The notes: generated by a model from the sequence alone, not told the origin. 64,000 bases of DNA from JAAFJM01 sp964529175 (GCA_964529175.1 CAZGVO010000001.1:558001-622000), one strand, 5' to 3'; positions 52,228 through 61,358 are shown, numbered from the stretch's first letter. Numbers and translations are program-made.

Positions 52228-52716
52228 ATGAACCAAACACATATTCATTTACTCATTACCCATCTTCCAATATTTGGTTCCATGTTAGGCGCATTGGTGC
52301 TTTTGCATGGCGTTGGTGTAAAAAGCGATCAAACCAAAATAGCGGCTTATTATGTATTTATACTTTCGGCTATTGGGGCCACAGTAGCTTATTTAACAGG
52401 CGAAGGTGCTGAAGAAGTAGTTGAAAAAATTCAAGGTGTGGTGGAAGAAAGTATTAAAATACATGAAGATTCAGCCACGGCTACTTTAATTTCCTTAATT
52501 GTTTTAGGAACAGCCTCCATAATTGGAGTGTACCTTACCTTTAAAAAATCAATTTACACTACTGCTACAGCATTTATTATATTATTTATATCCGTTTTCA
52601 GTTTTATATTAGTAGCCCGCACAGGCTATTTAGGCGGAAAAATAAGGCACACAGAAGTGAACGATACAATTATTTTAAACCAAACAGAAACCGGCAAAGA
52701 AGTGGATAAAGATTAG
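52228..52716 (+). CDS. DUF2231-like inner-membrane protein
   Basis: 162 aa with four membrane segments (about 10-28, 37-58, 85-110, 115-135). The N-terminal MNQTHIHLLITHLPIFGSMLGAL, with His residues in HxHxLxxxxP, resembles the DUF2231 family, which has conserved histidines that may bind haem or metal. Function unknown. Separated by 301 bp from the SDR gene, so probably transcribed alone. Confidence 0.65.
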   Translation: MNQTHIHLLITHLPIFGSMLGALVLLHGVGVKSDQTKIAAYYVFILSAIGATVAYLTGEGAEEVVEKIQGVVEESIKIHEDSATATLISLIVLGTASIIGVYLTFKKSIYTTATAFIILFISVFSFILVARTGYLGGKIRHTEVNDTIILNQTETGKEVDKD

Positions 52717-52756
52717 TGGAAACGGAATTCAAAATGAAATTGGAGAGAATATAACT

Positions 52757-53323
52757 TTATGGTTGCATTATTTCTTTGTCAAACCTTTTTTGAACATCCT
52801 CATTAATCAGATTAATAACATCAGAATTAATATTTTCATTTTCAGAAACCAAACCCCTTTCAATATACTCTTTTATTACTTCAAATTTTATCTTATTTTG
52901 GATAGCAAATGAATTATCATCCCAAACAAAAGATAATTCTTTTCCTATGTGGCTATTAAAAAATTCAGTTCGATATGAACTATCCATTTCATAAAGCCTT
53001 CTTCTTAATCGAGAAATCTTCTCTTCACTAATACTAAGGTCAAATTTTTCATTAAGAATTTTCTTAATTTCCTTAACAGTACTTGCATCATATAATTCTA
53101 CACATTGGTAAACTGCAAAATACTCAAAAGGACGTTCCCCAAATTTGTCTAACCCTCTTTTAGTTAATTCTGGCGCTAAATCTGCCCGACCAGTATTTTG
53201 AAGTCCATGAACTTTTGCATGACATATAGCACAAAGGGGTACTGTTTTGGTACCACCTAAAGACTTTGGAATAATGTGATGCTCTTCCGTTGCGTGTCCG
53301 TCACATTCAAAACATTTTTTCAT
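52757..53323 (-). CDS. HNH-endonuclease-like protein
   Basis: 188 aa. The HNH zinc motif is N-terminal: C4 and C7, H15-H16 (EEHHIIPKSLGG), then C31, C34, H35 and H39 (PLCAICHAKVHG), a standard arrangement for HNH nucleases. The remaining 150 residues are helical (KEIKKILNEKFDLSISEEKISRLRRRLYEM could be a DNA-binding helix-turn-helix) and not recognised. No restriction or phage partner gene is close, so it is an orphan. No signal peptide. Confidence 0.75.
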   Translation of the reverse strand: MKKCFECDGHATEEHHIIPKSLGGTKTVPLCAICHAKVHGLQNTGRADLAPELTKRGLDKFGERPFEYFAVYQCVELYDASTVKEIKKILNEKFDLSISEEKISRLRRRLYEMDSSYRTEFFNSHIGKELSFVWDDNSFAIQNKIKFEVIKEYIERGLVSENENINSDVINLINEDVQKRFDKEIMQP

Positions 53324-53397
53324 ATTAAATTATTACAATTAATTATTTACCCTCTTAAAACCAACTTCAAGTGCTCCACACTCCCGTTCAACACTTC

Positions 53398-53432
53398 AAT
53401 GGTCTATCGTCTATGGTCTATCAACTGTCAAC
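53398..53432. repeat. GGTCTATCG-type degenerate repeat at the EamA stop
   Basis: Short degenerate runs of GGTCTAT(C/G)GTC and TATCAACTGTC. Similar strings occur at 2598-2617, 42489-42503, 51034-51051 and 54605-54625. In four of the five places they lie within about 40 bp of a minus-strand stop codon. Confidence 0.5.
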
Positions 53433-53434
53433 TA

Positions 53435-54409
53435 TCAAATGACAACTAACTGCAAAATCTCTACTCGCCACATCAGTACAAACACACCTACCAAACTTAA
53501 CAATGCTGCAAAAATGGACTCTAGTTTAATTTTCTCTTTGCCCATAAAATGCGCTGATACTATTACTGTTATTGGTAAAAACGAAAAAATGGTTTGCGCT
53601 AACGATACATCCATATTACTTGCTGCAAAAAGCGACATGCTCACTCCCATTACTGGCCCAAATACAGTTCCTATAATGATGGGTTTAAAATACAATTTGG
53701 TGGTGCTAATTTCTTTAAACTCTTTCCATACATTTACTTTAAAAATGCCCATGGCATAAATAAAAATGGTTCCAATAAAAAGCCTAATCCAAGTGGCATG
53801 TACGGGCGAAAGTAATTCACCACTGGCATTTTGTAAAACCAAACCTTTTTTAGCAAATACCAACCCAACTCCTTGACAAACTGCACCTAAAATGGCAAAA
53901 ATTATGCCTTTGGTTACGTGTTTTTTGTCTAAAACCTCGTTGTTATGGGCATTACTTTTAATAAACCAAGCTATACCTGCTATGGAAATAAACATCCCTA
54001 AAATGCCAATAATATTAATGCTTTCGCCAAGCATAAGCACGCCACCTATTAAAGCTGCTGCTGGCGCAAAAGAGTTAAACAAACTGGTTCGGCTGCTGCC
54101 TAATATTTTAAAAGCTGTAAAAGCAAAATGATCGCCAATACTTAAACCAATAATGCCCGAAACACCTAACCAAACCCAATGCATTGGGAGCGGACCGCTA
54201 AACAACTCAATAACAACTAATTGAGAAACATGGCTAAATGAGATTACTACACAAGTAATAACACTTAACAAAATGCAGGCGTAAAGCAAACGCACCCTAT
54301 TAACCGAAACTGGCGCATACAGTTTAGATGCTTTGGTAAACGAAAACGTTCCAATAGTCCACCCCGTTAAAGTTATCAATGCTGCTATAATTCCTGTAGT
54401 TTGGTTCAT
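53435..54409 (-). CDS. EamA/DMT-family transporter
   Basis: 324 aa with ten membrane segments in two repeats of five, the EamA layout. Conserved features are the N-terminal GIIAALITLTGWTIG, the SIGDHFAFTAFKILGSSRTSL segment and the second-repeat VFGPVMGVSMSLFAASNMDVSLA. Drug/metabolite transporters export amino acids, purines or other metabolites; the substrate is not readable. The stop codon is followed on its own strand by GGTCTATC-type repeats. Confidence 0.85.
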   Translation of the reverse strand: MNQTTGIIAALITLTGWTIGTFSFTKASKLYAPVSVNRVRLLYACILLSVITCVVISFSHVSQLVVIELFSGPLPMHWVWLGVSGIIGLSIGDHFAFTAFKILGSSRTSLFNSFAPAAALIGGVLMLGESINIIGILGMFISIAGIAWFIKSNAHNNEVLDKKHVTKGIIFAILGAVCQGVGLVFAKKGLVLQNASGELLSPVHATWIRLFIGTIFIYAMGIFKVNVWKEFKEISTTKLYFKPIIIGTVFGPVMGVSMSLFAASNMDVSLAQTIFSFLPITVIVSAHFMGKEKIKLESIFAALLSLVGVFVLMWRVEILQLVVI

Positions 54410-54548
54410 TGTGCTTATTTATTGTTAGATGGTTTTATTGTTGAATTGTTTTTGCCCGTTTTCATTTGAGATTTTAATCTGAAGGAAATGTTCAAAGGTA
54501 AAAAACACAAAGTTTTTAAGATAATGGAATATTGGTTAACCAAACAAG

Positions 54549-54571
54549 GAAGATGCTTACAGCATGACCCT
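54549..54571 (+). repeat. Small dispersed repeat (GATGCTTACAGCATGACCC)
   Basis: 23-bp block identical to the reverse complement of 42339-42361; a copy with two mismatches is at 2251-2273. Contains the inverted ATGCT/AGCAT, so a small hairpin is possible. Confidence 0.7.
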
Positions 54572-54642
54572 GTTTTTGGGTAAATTTACCATTAGCCCTA
54601 ATTTTAACCATAGTCTATGGTCCATCGACTAAAAGCCAACTG

Positions 54643-55212
54643 CTAATTCAACCTTCTTCCAATAATTTCTTTTATACGCTGATACAACTGAAATGGACTC
54701 AATGTGCGCCAAGGCATATTATCAAACTCACCGCCAAAATTAATGTAATAATCAATATTGGCATGTTTCATTTCATCAAGCACATGTTCTTGAAAATTTA
54801 ACGCCACAATCCAACCTTCTTCTTCAATGTCTTGAAACCATTCCTCGTAGTAACTGTCGTCACTAGCGTGAAAATTCAATACGTTTTCGCCAATCAATAT
54901 AAATTTATCAATTCCCGCTGCGTTAAAAACTTCCATAACATCACGCTTTAAAAACATAATATCGTTATGCAAAGCATCATTCCATTCGCCCAATAATTCG
55001 GCCACTAAAAAACCTTTGTTATAATCTGCAAAAATTATTTTTACATACAAAGTTGGTGTTCCAAAATCGTCCCATTGCGGATGAATTAAGTAGTTGTATA
55101 TTTGATTGGTAAAATCAAACTCGCTGTATTCTCGTTCATAAAAAGGCGAATTTTCATCGTCTTCACTTTTGTACATATCGCGCCATAAGTAGTGTGGCTC
55201 AATGCTTTCCAT
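54643..55212 (-). CDS. Acidic cytosolic protein of unknown function
   Basis: 189 aa, acidic (KSEDDENSPFYERE; ENVLNFHASDDSYYEEWFQDIEEEGW), without signal peptide or membrane segment. No domain recognised. It starts 10 bp after the PorE-like gene's stop on the same strand, which suggests co-transcription, but a secretion role is not indicated. Length and evenly spread charged residues look like a real protein. Confidence 0.7.
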   Translation of the reverse strand: MESIEPHYLWRDMYKSEDDENSPFYEREYSEFDFTNQIYNYLIHPQWDDFGTPTLYVKIIFADYNKGFLVAELLGEWNDALHNDIMFLKRDVMEVFNAAGIDKFILIGENVLNFHASDDSYYEEWFQDIEEEGWIVALNFQEHVLDEMKHANIDYYINFGGEFDNMPWRTLSPFQLYQRIKEIIGRRLN

Positions 55213-55222
55213 AATTTTCTAT

Positions 55223-57166
55223 TTATCGTTTGTAATCGGTTTTTAAAACCCTAAAAGTAGTACGTCTGTTTACTTGGTGTTCGGCTTCGCTACAATCTAT
55301 TCCATCGCTGCAATCGTTTAATAATTTGGTTTCACCATAACCAACTGCCACCATTCTATCTTTGGCAATTCCTTTACTAATTAAATAGGTTAAACAGCTT
55401 TGCGCGCGTTTTTTCGATAATTCTAAATTGTAATCAGCAGGTGCGCGGCTATCGGTATGCGAACCAATTTCAACTGTAATGGTTGGGTTGTTTTTTAAAA
55501 TAATAGCCAACGAATCTAACACCACTTTCGACTCCGGGCGCAAATCGTATTTATCTAAATCGTATAAAATGCCTTGTAAGGTAAAATCAACTTCAGGAGC
55601 AGGAATTGCATCTAAATAAATAGTAAGCTCCACTACCGAGTCCTTTTGCATGCCCATGCTCGAAATTTCAATTGGTGTGCTAGCAAAATAACCACTTTTA
55701 TTTGCCAAAAGCGTTTGTAAAGTATTTAATGGAATTTCGCCACTAAACTCACCTTTATCGGTGGTATTAACGGTAAATATATTTTTACCACTATTATTGG
55801 TTACTGTAACCAAACCTTTGCTAATAGGCGAATTGGTTTCGCGTTCCAAAACTTTTCCTTTAACCAAAAACACAAATGGTTTTACCGTAATGCTGTAAAT
55901 ATCATCATCGCCCAAGCCATCCATTCTGTTCGAGGTAAAAAAAGCAATGGGCGCATCGGGTTTCTGTAAATGTTGGGGTAAAAATGTGATTCCAAAATCG
56001 TCCCCACCGCTGTTAATGGGGTATTGCAAATTTTGAGGCACTTTATAAGTATTAGCCGAATCTTGTGTTTTAAAAATATCAAGCCCACCTAAACCTATTT
56101 TTCCTTTGGTAGAATAATACAATTCATTGTTTGCACTGATGTATGGAAACATATCATCATCTAAAGTATTTACGATGGCACCTAGGTTTTTAGGCGCTTG
56201 CCATATGGCTTTTACTTCATCAAAATTACTTACATAAATATCTTTTTCGCCAAAACCTCCTGGCATATCACTAGAAAAGTACAATTTCTTTCCATCTGCA
56301 CTCAAACTTGGCTGACCACAGCTAAAACTATCAGAGTTAAAAGACAATAAACTAGGCTCACCCCACAAGTTATTTTGTTTGTAACTTACATATATTTTAC
56401 AATTAATTCCTTTTCCGTCTGTGCCATTGCATTGTGTAAAATACATGGTATTTTGGGTAGAATCTAAACAAGCCACACCATCATTATAATTAGTATTTAC
56501 TTTACCTAATACATTGTTTGGTTTACCATAAGCATTATCGTAATTGGCTTCAAAAATATCGCACATTTTTTGGCCAGTCCATTCAAATGTTAAACTTCCG
56601 GTACTTTCTTTTCTGCTCGATGTCCAAAACATTTTTCCATTGCTGTAAAAGGGTGCATAATCACTAAACTCTGTATTCCAATCTTTTACATTATTTACAT
56701 TAAACTTAAGCGGATTGGCTTTCCATTGCTGCGCCAAAGCACACGATTGCTGCGCAATTTTTCCTTTTACATCTTCGGGCAATTCAAATAAATAATCACT
56801 AAATGTTCGGTTAGCGTCATCATATTTTTCAAAATATTTTAGTAAATTACCATAACTGTATAACACAATAGGATCAGGGTATTTTGAATTAAGTACCTCT
56901 TCAAACCACTTAATGGCTTGTACATAATTATTGCTAAAACGATAACTTTCAGCTATATAAAAAAGTACTTTTTGCTTTAACTCGGCATCTTTTATTTTAG
57001 GATAAACCTTTTTATACAATCCCGCAGCAGTATTATACTTTTTAGCATTGTATGCAGCATTTGCCTTATCTAACTCAAATTGGTAAGGCGGAGGATTTTG
57101 CTGTGCCATTAATTTTTGAGCAACAAACAGCAACAAAAAAATATAGATACAAGATTGGATTTTCAT
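55223..57166 (-). CDS. PorE-like envelope protein (TPR, PD40 propeller, CRD, OmpA)
   Basis: 647 aa. Signal peptide ends LLLFVAQKLMAQQ; no lipobox. TPR region about 28-150 (FELDKANAAYNAKKYNTAAGLYKKVY), PD40/WD40-like propeller about 170-400 (GQPSLSADGKKLYFSSDMPGG), carboxypeptidase-regulatory-like domain about 425-510, and an OmpA-like peptidoglycan-binding domain about 530-640 (IGSHTDSRAPADYNLELSKKRAQ). This order matches PorE of the T9SS, which links the secretion machine to peptidoglycan. Other proteins of this architecture exist, so PorE identity needs genomic context. A strong promoter lies upstream. Confidence 0.78.
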   Translation of the reverse strand: MKIQSCIYIFLLLFVAQKLMAQQNPPPYQFELDKANAAYNAKKYNTAAGLYKKVYPKIKDAELKQKVLFYIAESYRFSNNYVQAIKWFEEVLNSKYPDPIVLYSYGNLLKYFEKYDDANRTFSDYLFELPEDVKGKIAQQSCALAQQWKANPLKFNVNNVKDWNTEFSDYAPFYSNGKMFWTSSRKESTGSLTFEWTGQKMCDIFEANYDNAYGKPNNVLGKVNTNYNDGVACLDSTQNTMYFTQCNGTDGKGINCKIYVSYKQNNLWGEPSLLSFNSDSFSCGQPSLSADGKKLYFSSDMPGGFGEKDIYVSNFDEVKAIWQAPKNLGAIVNTLDDDMFPYISANNELYYSTKGKIGLGGLDIFKTQDSANTYKVPQNLQYPINSGGDDFGITFLPQHLQKPDAPIAFFTSNRMDGLGDDDIYSITVKPFVFLVKGKVLERETNSPISKGLVTVTNNSGKNIFTVNTTDKGEFSGEIPLNTLQTLLANKSGYFASTPIEISSMGMQKDSVVELTIYLDAIPAPEVDFTLQGILYDLDKYDLRPESKVVLDSLAIILKNNPTITVEIGSHTDSRAPADYNLELSKKRAQSCLTYLISKGIAKDRMVAVGYGETKLLNDCSDGIDCSEAEHQVNRRTTFRVLKTDYKR

Positions 57167-57192
57167 TGTTTTACAAAATTGAACTTTAACTT

Positions 57193-57224
57193 CAAATATA
57201 ATAAGGGTTTTTAAAGCATTGCAA
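57193..57224 (-). promoter_or_regulatory. Promoter of the PorE-like gene
   Basis: Minus strand: TTG (57224-57222), 21 bp, TATATTTG (57200-57193), within the Bacteroidota consensus TTG-N17-23-TANNTTTG. The start codon is 27 bp downstream. Confidence 0.7.
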
Positions 57225-57353
57225 TAGTAAATATTACTATTAAATAAATGACAATTAAATAACGCTTATAGTTGGATTATCAAATCGCTTTTTAAAACTT
57301 TTAGCAATTATAAACTGAGTAAAATAACTAGGCCGAAAAATTATCCGGCCAAA

Positions 57354-58136
57354 TCATTTCGTTTTATTTATTGGAAAACTATTTGACACTACAGATATAG
57401 TTACTCTTCTGTTTCTTCTTTGGAAGCTACATTTAGCTCTTGGTTCGCTTTTAAAAATATTTCTTTTGGTACCAGAAGAAATAACTATTAACCTTTTGGG
57501 GTTTATTCCTTTAGAAACAAGAAATTGCTTAATTGCCAAAGCTCTGTTCAGTGCCAATTTTCCTGAAACATCTTTTTCATCAAATGAGGATGTACCATCT
57601 AATTTAAAAACCAACATCGGATAAATATTCATTATATCTAATAACGTATTGGTAATAATGCATTTTTGGGTTTCGTTTAATAAAAAACTTTTATGGTTAA
57701 ATAAAAAATCTGGAAAAACCTGCTCTTCTCTGCCGAAAAATGAATCTAAATCGGCTGTAGTACAACAGAAATTTCCAACACATGTCAAAACAGATGAATC
57801 GAACTTAACTCTCCAATTTTTACCTAGTTTTTCTACCAAACTTTGATTCATAAAAACATTAAATGCTTCTATATCTGCTAAAATATCATAATTAGGTGTA
57901 CATAAACCATTTTCTGGATTGCCAACAATTTTAAATCCCAATTCTTTTGCAACTGCTTTTGCGCATTTTGAATATCTAAAATCTTCAAAATCTTCGACTA
58001 TAACTAAACGTCCTTTTTTAGCTAGATTCTTTGCTGTTTCCAAGGAAAAATCAGGAATAGAATCAACATAAAATTGCGCTTTGGAGATAAACACAAAACA
58101 CATTGATATACAAACAAATAGAGGCCTTAGGCTCAT
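57354..58136 (-). CDS. OmpA-domain protein, short
   Basis: 260 aa from the ATG at 58136 (MSLRPLFVCISMCFVFISKAQ, a good signal peptide). A longer start at 58163 overlaps the gene upstream by 23 bp and weakens the signal, so I prefer 58136, leaving 4 bp between genes. C-terminal OmpA-like region about 140-250 (FKLDGTSSFDEKDVSGKLALNRALAIKQFLVSKGINPKRLIVISSG). N-terminal part unknown, with possible disulfide cysteines. It may bind peptidoglycan in the periplasm. Confidence 0.75.
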   Translation of the reverse strand: MSLRPLFVCISMCFVFISKAQFYVDSIPDFSLETAKNLAKKGRLVIVEDFEDFRYSKCAKAVAKELGFKIVGNPENGLCTPNYDILADIEAFNVFMNQSLVEKLGKNWRVKFDSSVLTCVGNFCCTTADLDSFFGREEQVFPDFLFNHKSFLLNETQKCIITNTLLDIMNIYPMLVFKLDGTSSFDEKDVSGKLALNRALAIKQFLVSKGINPKRLIVISSGTKRNIFKSEPRAKCSFQRRNRRVTISVVSNSFPINKTK

Positions 58137-58140
58137 TTTA

Positions 58141-58878
58141 TCAAAAAGTTTTTTTAGGTTCAATGGTTATGGGCGAACCAATAGCCACAAAAGCCGAATC
58201 GGGTTTTTGCTTTTGTAAAAATGCAAAATCATTTCCATAAACCGAAACAAAATCTACATCCACCTTGTAATCTATCAATTTGTATTGATTCCATTTTGGA
58301 TGAGTTACTTCATATTCTATAGTTTTAACCTCATTGTATTTAGTATAACCAAAATAATGTTCTGTAATAAATTCCGCTTCCGAACCAATTTCTATTGGCA
58401 AAATATCCGTAGCCGTTTGCGCTCCAATTTCGTGCCATTTATTTCCCTTTTTCCATTTATATGAAAAGGAGTTACTTAACTGCGACTTTTCATTTTTATG
58501 GCGCATAGGTCGTGTTTCGTAATGCTCGTTATACAATAAATTAGCTACCCACGAAATAGCAAATTTGGGTACAATTTCTTTTATAAAAACCACTCCCCTT
58601 TTCCATTTTCCATCCTCTAGTTTTTTTACATAAAACCTTAAATTTACTTCTTCAAAATTTACATGAAAAGGAACTTTTACTCCTAACATTTTTACATTTT
58701 CGAACATAAAACCTATTAAACTAACGTAACAGTTATTGTTCCATAAATCCAACTCGGTTCCAACGGGAACATATTTTTCTAATATTTTAGGATCAATTTT
58801 ATAATTAATCATTAGTAAATCGTTCCATTCGGCTGTTAAAAAACTCATTTTTGGGTGTATTAATTTGTTGTTATTCAA
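58141..58878 (-). CDS. DUF2071 (YqjF-like) protein
   Basis: 245 aa soluble protein. The N-terminal half follows the DUF2071 pattern: TAEWNDLLMINYKIDPKILEKYVPVGTELDLWNNNCYVSLIGFMFENVKMLGV, then FEEVNLRFYVKK and KRGVVFIKEIVPKFAISWVANLLYNEHYETRPM. The family resembles acetoacetate decarboxylase folds, but the biochemical role is unknown. It is upstream of, and 4 bp from, the OmpA-domain gene. Confidence 0.88.
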   Translation of the reverse strand: MNNNKLIHPKMSFLTAEWNDLLMINYKIDPKILEKYVPVGTELDLWNNNCYVSLIGFMFENVKMLGVKVPFHVNFEEVNLRFYVKKLEDGKWKRGVVFIKEIVPKFAISWVANLLYNEHYETRPMRHKNEKSQLSNSFSYKWKKGNKWHEIGAQTATDILPIEIGSEAEFITEHYFGYTKYNEVKTIEYEVTHPKWNQYKLIDYKVDVDFVSVYGNDFAFLQKQKPDSAFVAIGSPITIEPKKTF

Positions 58879-58963
58879 TATCGAAACGAACTGTTTTGTG
58901 AATTTGTTTTAAAAATTATTTTACGCAGGTTTCATAATATTGCTTTGTTTTAAAAATTATTGT

Positions 58964-59359
58964 ATGAAAAAATTGATAGTACTTTTAATCATTGCTAGCA
59001 GCTTTGGGGCGTGCAGTAAAGACAGTTCAACCACAACTAATAACACCACCACCACAGATAGCATTAGGTATGTAGTTAATACCACTAATGCCGCCAATTG
59101 GAGTGGTTATTATTTAGACGAAAACAATCAAAAAGTAACTGTTAACAGCCAAGGAACAGGCTGGCAAGTTTCGTTCATTAACAAAGCTTCTAAACCTAGG
59201 GCATTAGAATTATCGGCTACTTCAAGTGGCATTAACCCAACCGATAGTTTTACCATTGAAACAAAAATATATGCTAATGGTAATTTTATTGGTTTTTACT
59301 TTATAAAAGGTACTGGAAACAATGCCGAAACATCATTGTCAAAAGCCACATTAAATTAA
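58964..59359 (+). CDS. Small lipoprotein of unknown function
   Basis: 131 aa from the ATG at 58964 (MKKLIVLLIIASSFGACSKDSS); Cys17 is the lipidated residue. After a Thr/Ser-rich linker of about 20 residues comes a beta-rich domain (WSGYYLDENNQKVTVNSQGTGWQVSF) that I do not recognise. A longer frame from 58940 lacks support. Gene is single, transcribed away from the DUF2071 gene, and has its own terminator. Confidence 0.75.
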   Translation: MKKLIVLLIIASSFGACSKDSSTTTNNTTTTDSIRYVVNTTNAANWSGYYLDENNQKVTVNSQGTGWQVSFINKASKPRALELSATSSGINPTDSFTIETKIYANGNFIGFYFIKGTGNNAETSLSKATLN

Positions 59360-59363
59360 TAAA

Positions 59364-59393
59364 AAAAGGCGATTTGAGTTCAAATCGCCTTTT
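59364..59393 (+). terminator. Rho-independent terminator after the small lipoprotein gene
   Basis: AAAAGGCGATTTGA, loop GT, TCAAATCGCCTTTT: a 14-bp perfect stem. It could also serve the minus-strand anti-sigma gene, which ends at 59413. Confidence 0.9.
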
Positions 59394-59412
59394 CAAATTT
59401 TTATAAAAATTA

Positions 59413-60213
59413 TTAGCTACCAACTGCTCCCATCACATACATTTCTGTAAGTGTTGGACTTGGGCTTCCGCCTTCTTTTTCTAAGGTAATTGCAAATGCT
59501 TGGGCCGATTCAAAATTATTCATTTTTAACAATACCGAATCTGAACTATTTTTGGCTATAACACCAGCATCCACTGGTTTTCCATCTACTATTGCCCAAA
59601 GTTGATACTGCAAACCATCAGTAGCTTGCGGTAAGTTTTTAACTTCAGCATAAACTTCCTTGGTCTGTTTATTCCAATAAATCATTACCAAACTTTCTGG
59701 CGATTTAGAAACCCCTTTTAAAGGAATTTTAGTGGTTTCAACGCTACTTATAAAAGCCAACTCGGTATTAATTGTTTCCAGTTTAACCTTATTGCTTTTA
59801 AGGCTTTCAACCATTTGAGCATTTTTACTGCTTAATGCTAATACCTGCTCATTAGCCGATTGGTATTTTAAGTAAATAACAATATTGGCCAATAAACTTA
59901 TACCAAACAAAGCCAGTGATGCTGCAACTGCATAATTAAACTTTTTAGGCTGTAATTGAACAACTTGTGTATCTATTTTAGGAGGTTCTTTTATGTTTAA
60001 TTGAGCAAAAATATTGTTTTTTACTTCAGGTTTTGGTTGCACTTTGTGCAATTCACCAAATAAATAAAGAGCTTTTTGAATAGATTCTAGTTCAGCTTTA
60101 AGCATAGCATTTTCAGCACAAAGTTTTTCAACTTCGAGTCTTTCAGAATCGCTACACAATCCTAGTGCATAGCTTTCTAAAATTCCGCTTTCTATTATTT
60201 CACTATTGCTCAT
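59413..60213 (-). CDS. Anti-sigma factor, RskA-like
   Basis: 266 aa. N-terminal cytoplasmic domain with LESYALGLCSDSERLEVEKLCAEN, the anti-sigma fold that binds the ECF sigma factor; one membrane helix near residues 93-113 (NYAVAASLALFGISLLANIVIYLKY); and a periplasmic RskA C-terminal domain (LVMIYWNKQTKEVYAEVKNLPQATDGLQYQLWAIVDG). Overlaps the sigma gene by 11 bp, so the two are translationally coupled. Regulated proteolysis of this protein should free the sigma factor; the signal is unknown. Confidence 0.9.
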   Translation of the reverse strand: MSNSEIIESGILESYALGLCSDSERLEVEKLCAENAMLKAELESIQKALYLFGELHKVQPKPEVKNNIFAQLNIKEPPKIDTQVVQLQPKKFNYAVAASLALFGISLLANIVIYLKYQSANEQVLALSSKNAQMVESLKSNKVKLETINTELAFISSVETTKIPLKGVSKSPESLVMIYWNKQTKEVYAEVKNLPQATDGLQYQLWAIVDGKPVDAGVIAKNSSDSVLLKMNNFESAQAFAITLEKEGGSPSPTLTEMYVMGAVGS

Positions 60214-60763
60214 CTACTTTCAATATTCCTCTTAATTGCAATATTGCAGCTCTAATTCTTGTTTTTACAGTTCCATGAGGAATTTCTAATTCTTTAGACA
60301 CCTCCTCCTGGGTATAACCTTCAAAATAAACCTTATTTATTAGAATTAAATGCTCTGGTTTTAGCTTATCTATAACCTTTCGCAAACCAATATGGTCAAC
60401 TTTTGTTTGTAATTGTTCTGTTTGATCTACTACACTTACGAAATCTTCAATGCTTTGGTTTTGAGTTTCGTTTTTATATTGTTTAGATCTTACAGTATCA
60501 ATAGCCATATTCCTGCAAATGTTTAACATCCAGGTATATAGCGTTCCTTTTTCTCTAGAATAAAATGGTAGATTTTTCCAAATTTTTACAAAGGCCTCTT
60601 GCAAAACATCGTTTGCAATTTCTTCAGACTGCACAATACGATTGATAACACCAAACAGTGCGCTACAATAGTTATCGTATAAATAACTAAAGGCTTCCCT
60701 GTTTTTTTCCTTTAAATCGGCAACCAGTGTTTCTTCGGTTTTATATTTGTGTTGTACTCTCAG
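60203..60763 (-). CDS. ECF-family RNA polymerase sigma factor
   Basis: About 186 aa. Region 2 runs TEETLVADLKEKNREAFSYL, DNYCSALFGVINRIV, then DVLQEAFVKIWKN; region 4 is EEVSKELEIPHGTVKTRIR. The only ATG/GTG/TTG start in frame near the N-terminus is a GTG at 60634, which would leave out all of region 2.1, but the coding pattern clearly continues to about 60757. The first usable non-AUG codons are CTG (60763, used here) or ATA (60775). Together with the anti-sigma factor it forms a two-gene regulatory operon; targets unknown. Confidence 0.8.
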   Translation of the reverse strand: MRVQHKYKTEETLVADLKEKNREAFSYLYDNYCSALFGVINRIVQSEEIANDVLQEAFVKIWKNLPFYSREKGTLYTWMLNICRNMAIDTVRSKQYKNETQNQSIEDFVSVVDQTEQLQTKVDHIGLRKVIDKLKPEHLILINKVYFEGYTQEEVSKELEIPHGTVKTRIRAAILQLRGILKVDEQ

Positions 60764-60815
60764 TCTGTTTTTTATTTTGGATTGGCAATATAATAAATTA
60801 CAACAATGGTACTAA

Positions 60816-61358
60816 CTATTTGTTTAAAAATGTTTTTTTATAAAGCTCAATACTTTCATCAATAATCTTTAAGGCCTCTTCTCTGCCTAAAAAATCCTCA
60901 ACTTTTACTTCTTTATTTTCCAGTTTTTTGTAGTCTTCAAAAAACCTGCGCATTTCAGTTAAAGTATGCGGTGGTAATTCGCTTATATCGTTCATATAGT
61001 TAACCGACATATCGTTTTGTGCCACAGCAATAATTTTATCATCGGCCTCACCTTGGTCAACCATGCGCATTACACCAATTACTTTAGCATCAATCAAACA
61101 CATTTGTGGTAATTCAATAGAAGTTATCACTAAAATATCTAGTGGATCTTTGTCATCGCAATAAGTTTGTGGAATAAAACCATAATTGGCTGGGTAATGA
61201 ACAGCCGAAAACAAAACCCTGTCTAGCTTAAGCATTCCGCTTTCTTTGTCTAATTCAAATTTACCTTTACTGCCTTTAGGTATTTCAATAATTGCTGTTA
61301 CGTGATTTGGAGCATCGTCTCCAAAATGTACATCGTGCCAAGGGTTAAAATTCGCCAT
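60816..61358 (-). CDS. ppa: Inorganic pyrophosphatase (family I)
   Basis: 180 aa. Hydrolyses pyrophosphate and so drives biosynthetic reactions. Family I motif DDKDPLDILV (the acidic metal-binding triad), YPANYGFIPQTYCDD before it, and MRMVDQGEADDKIIAV after. Start MANFNPWHDVHFGDDAPNHVTAIIEIPKGSKGKFELDK is standard. It lies upstream of the sigma gene with no strong terminator between them. Confidence 0.95.
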   Translation of the reverse strand: MANFNPWHDVHFGDDAPNHVTAIIEIPKGSKGKFELDKESGMLKLDRVLFSAVHYPANYGFIPQTYCDDKDPLDILVITSIELPQMCLIDAKVIGVMRMVDQGEADDKIIAVAQNDMSVNYMNDISELPPHTLTEMRRFFEDYKKLENKEVKVEDFLGREEALKIIDESIELYKKTFLNK

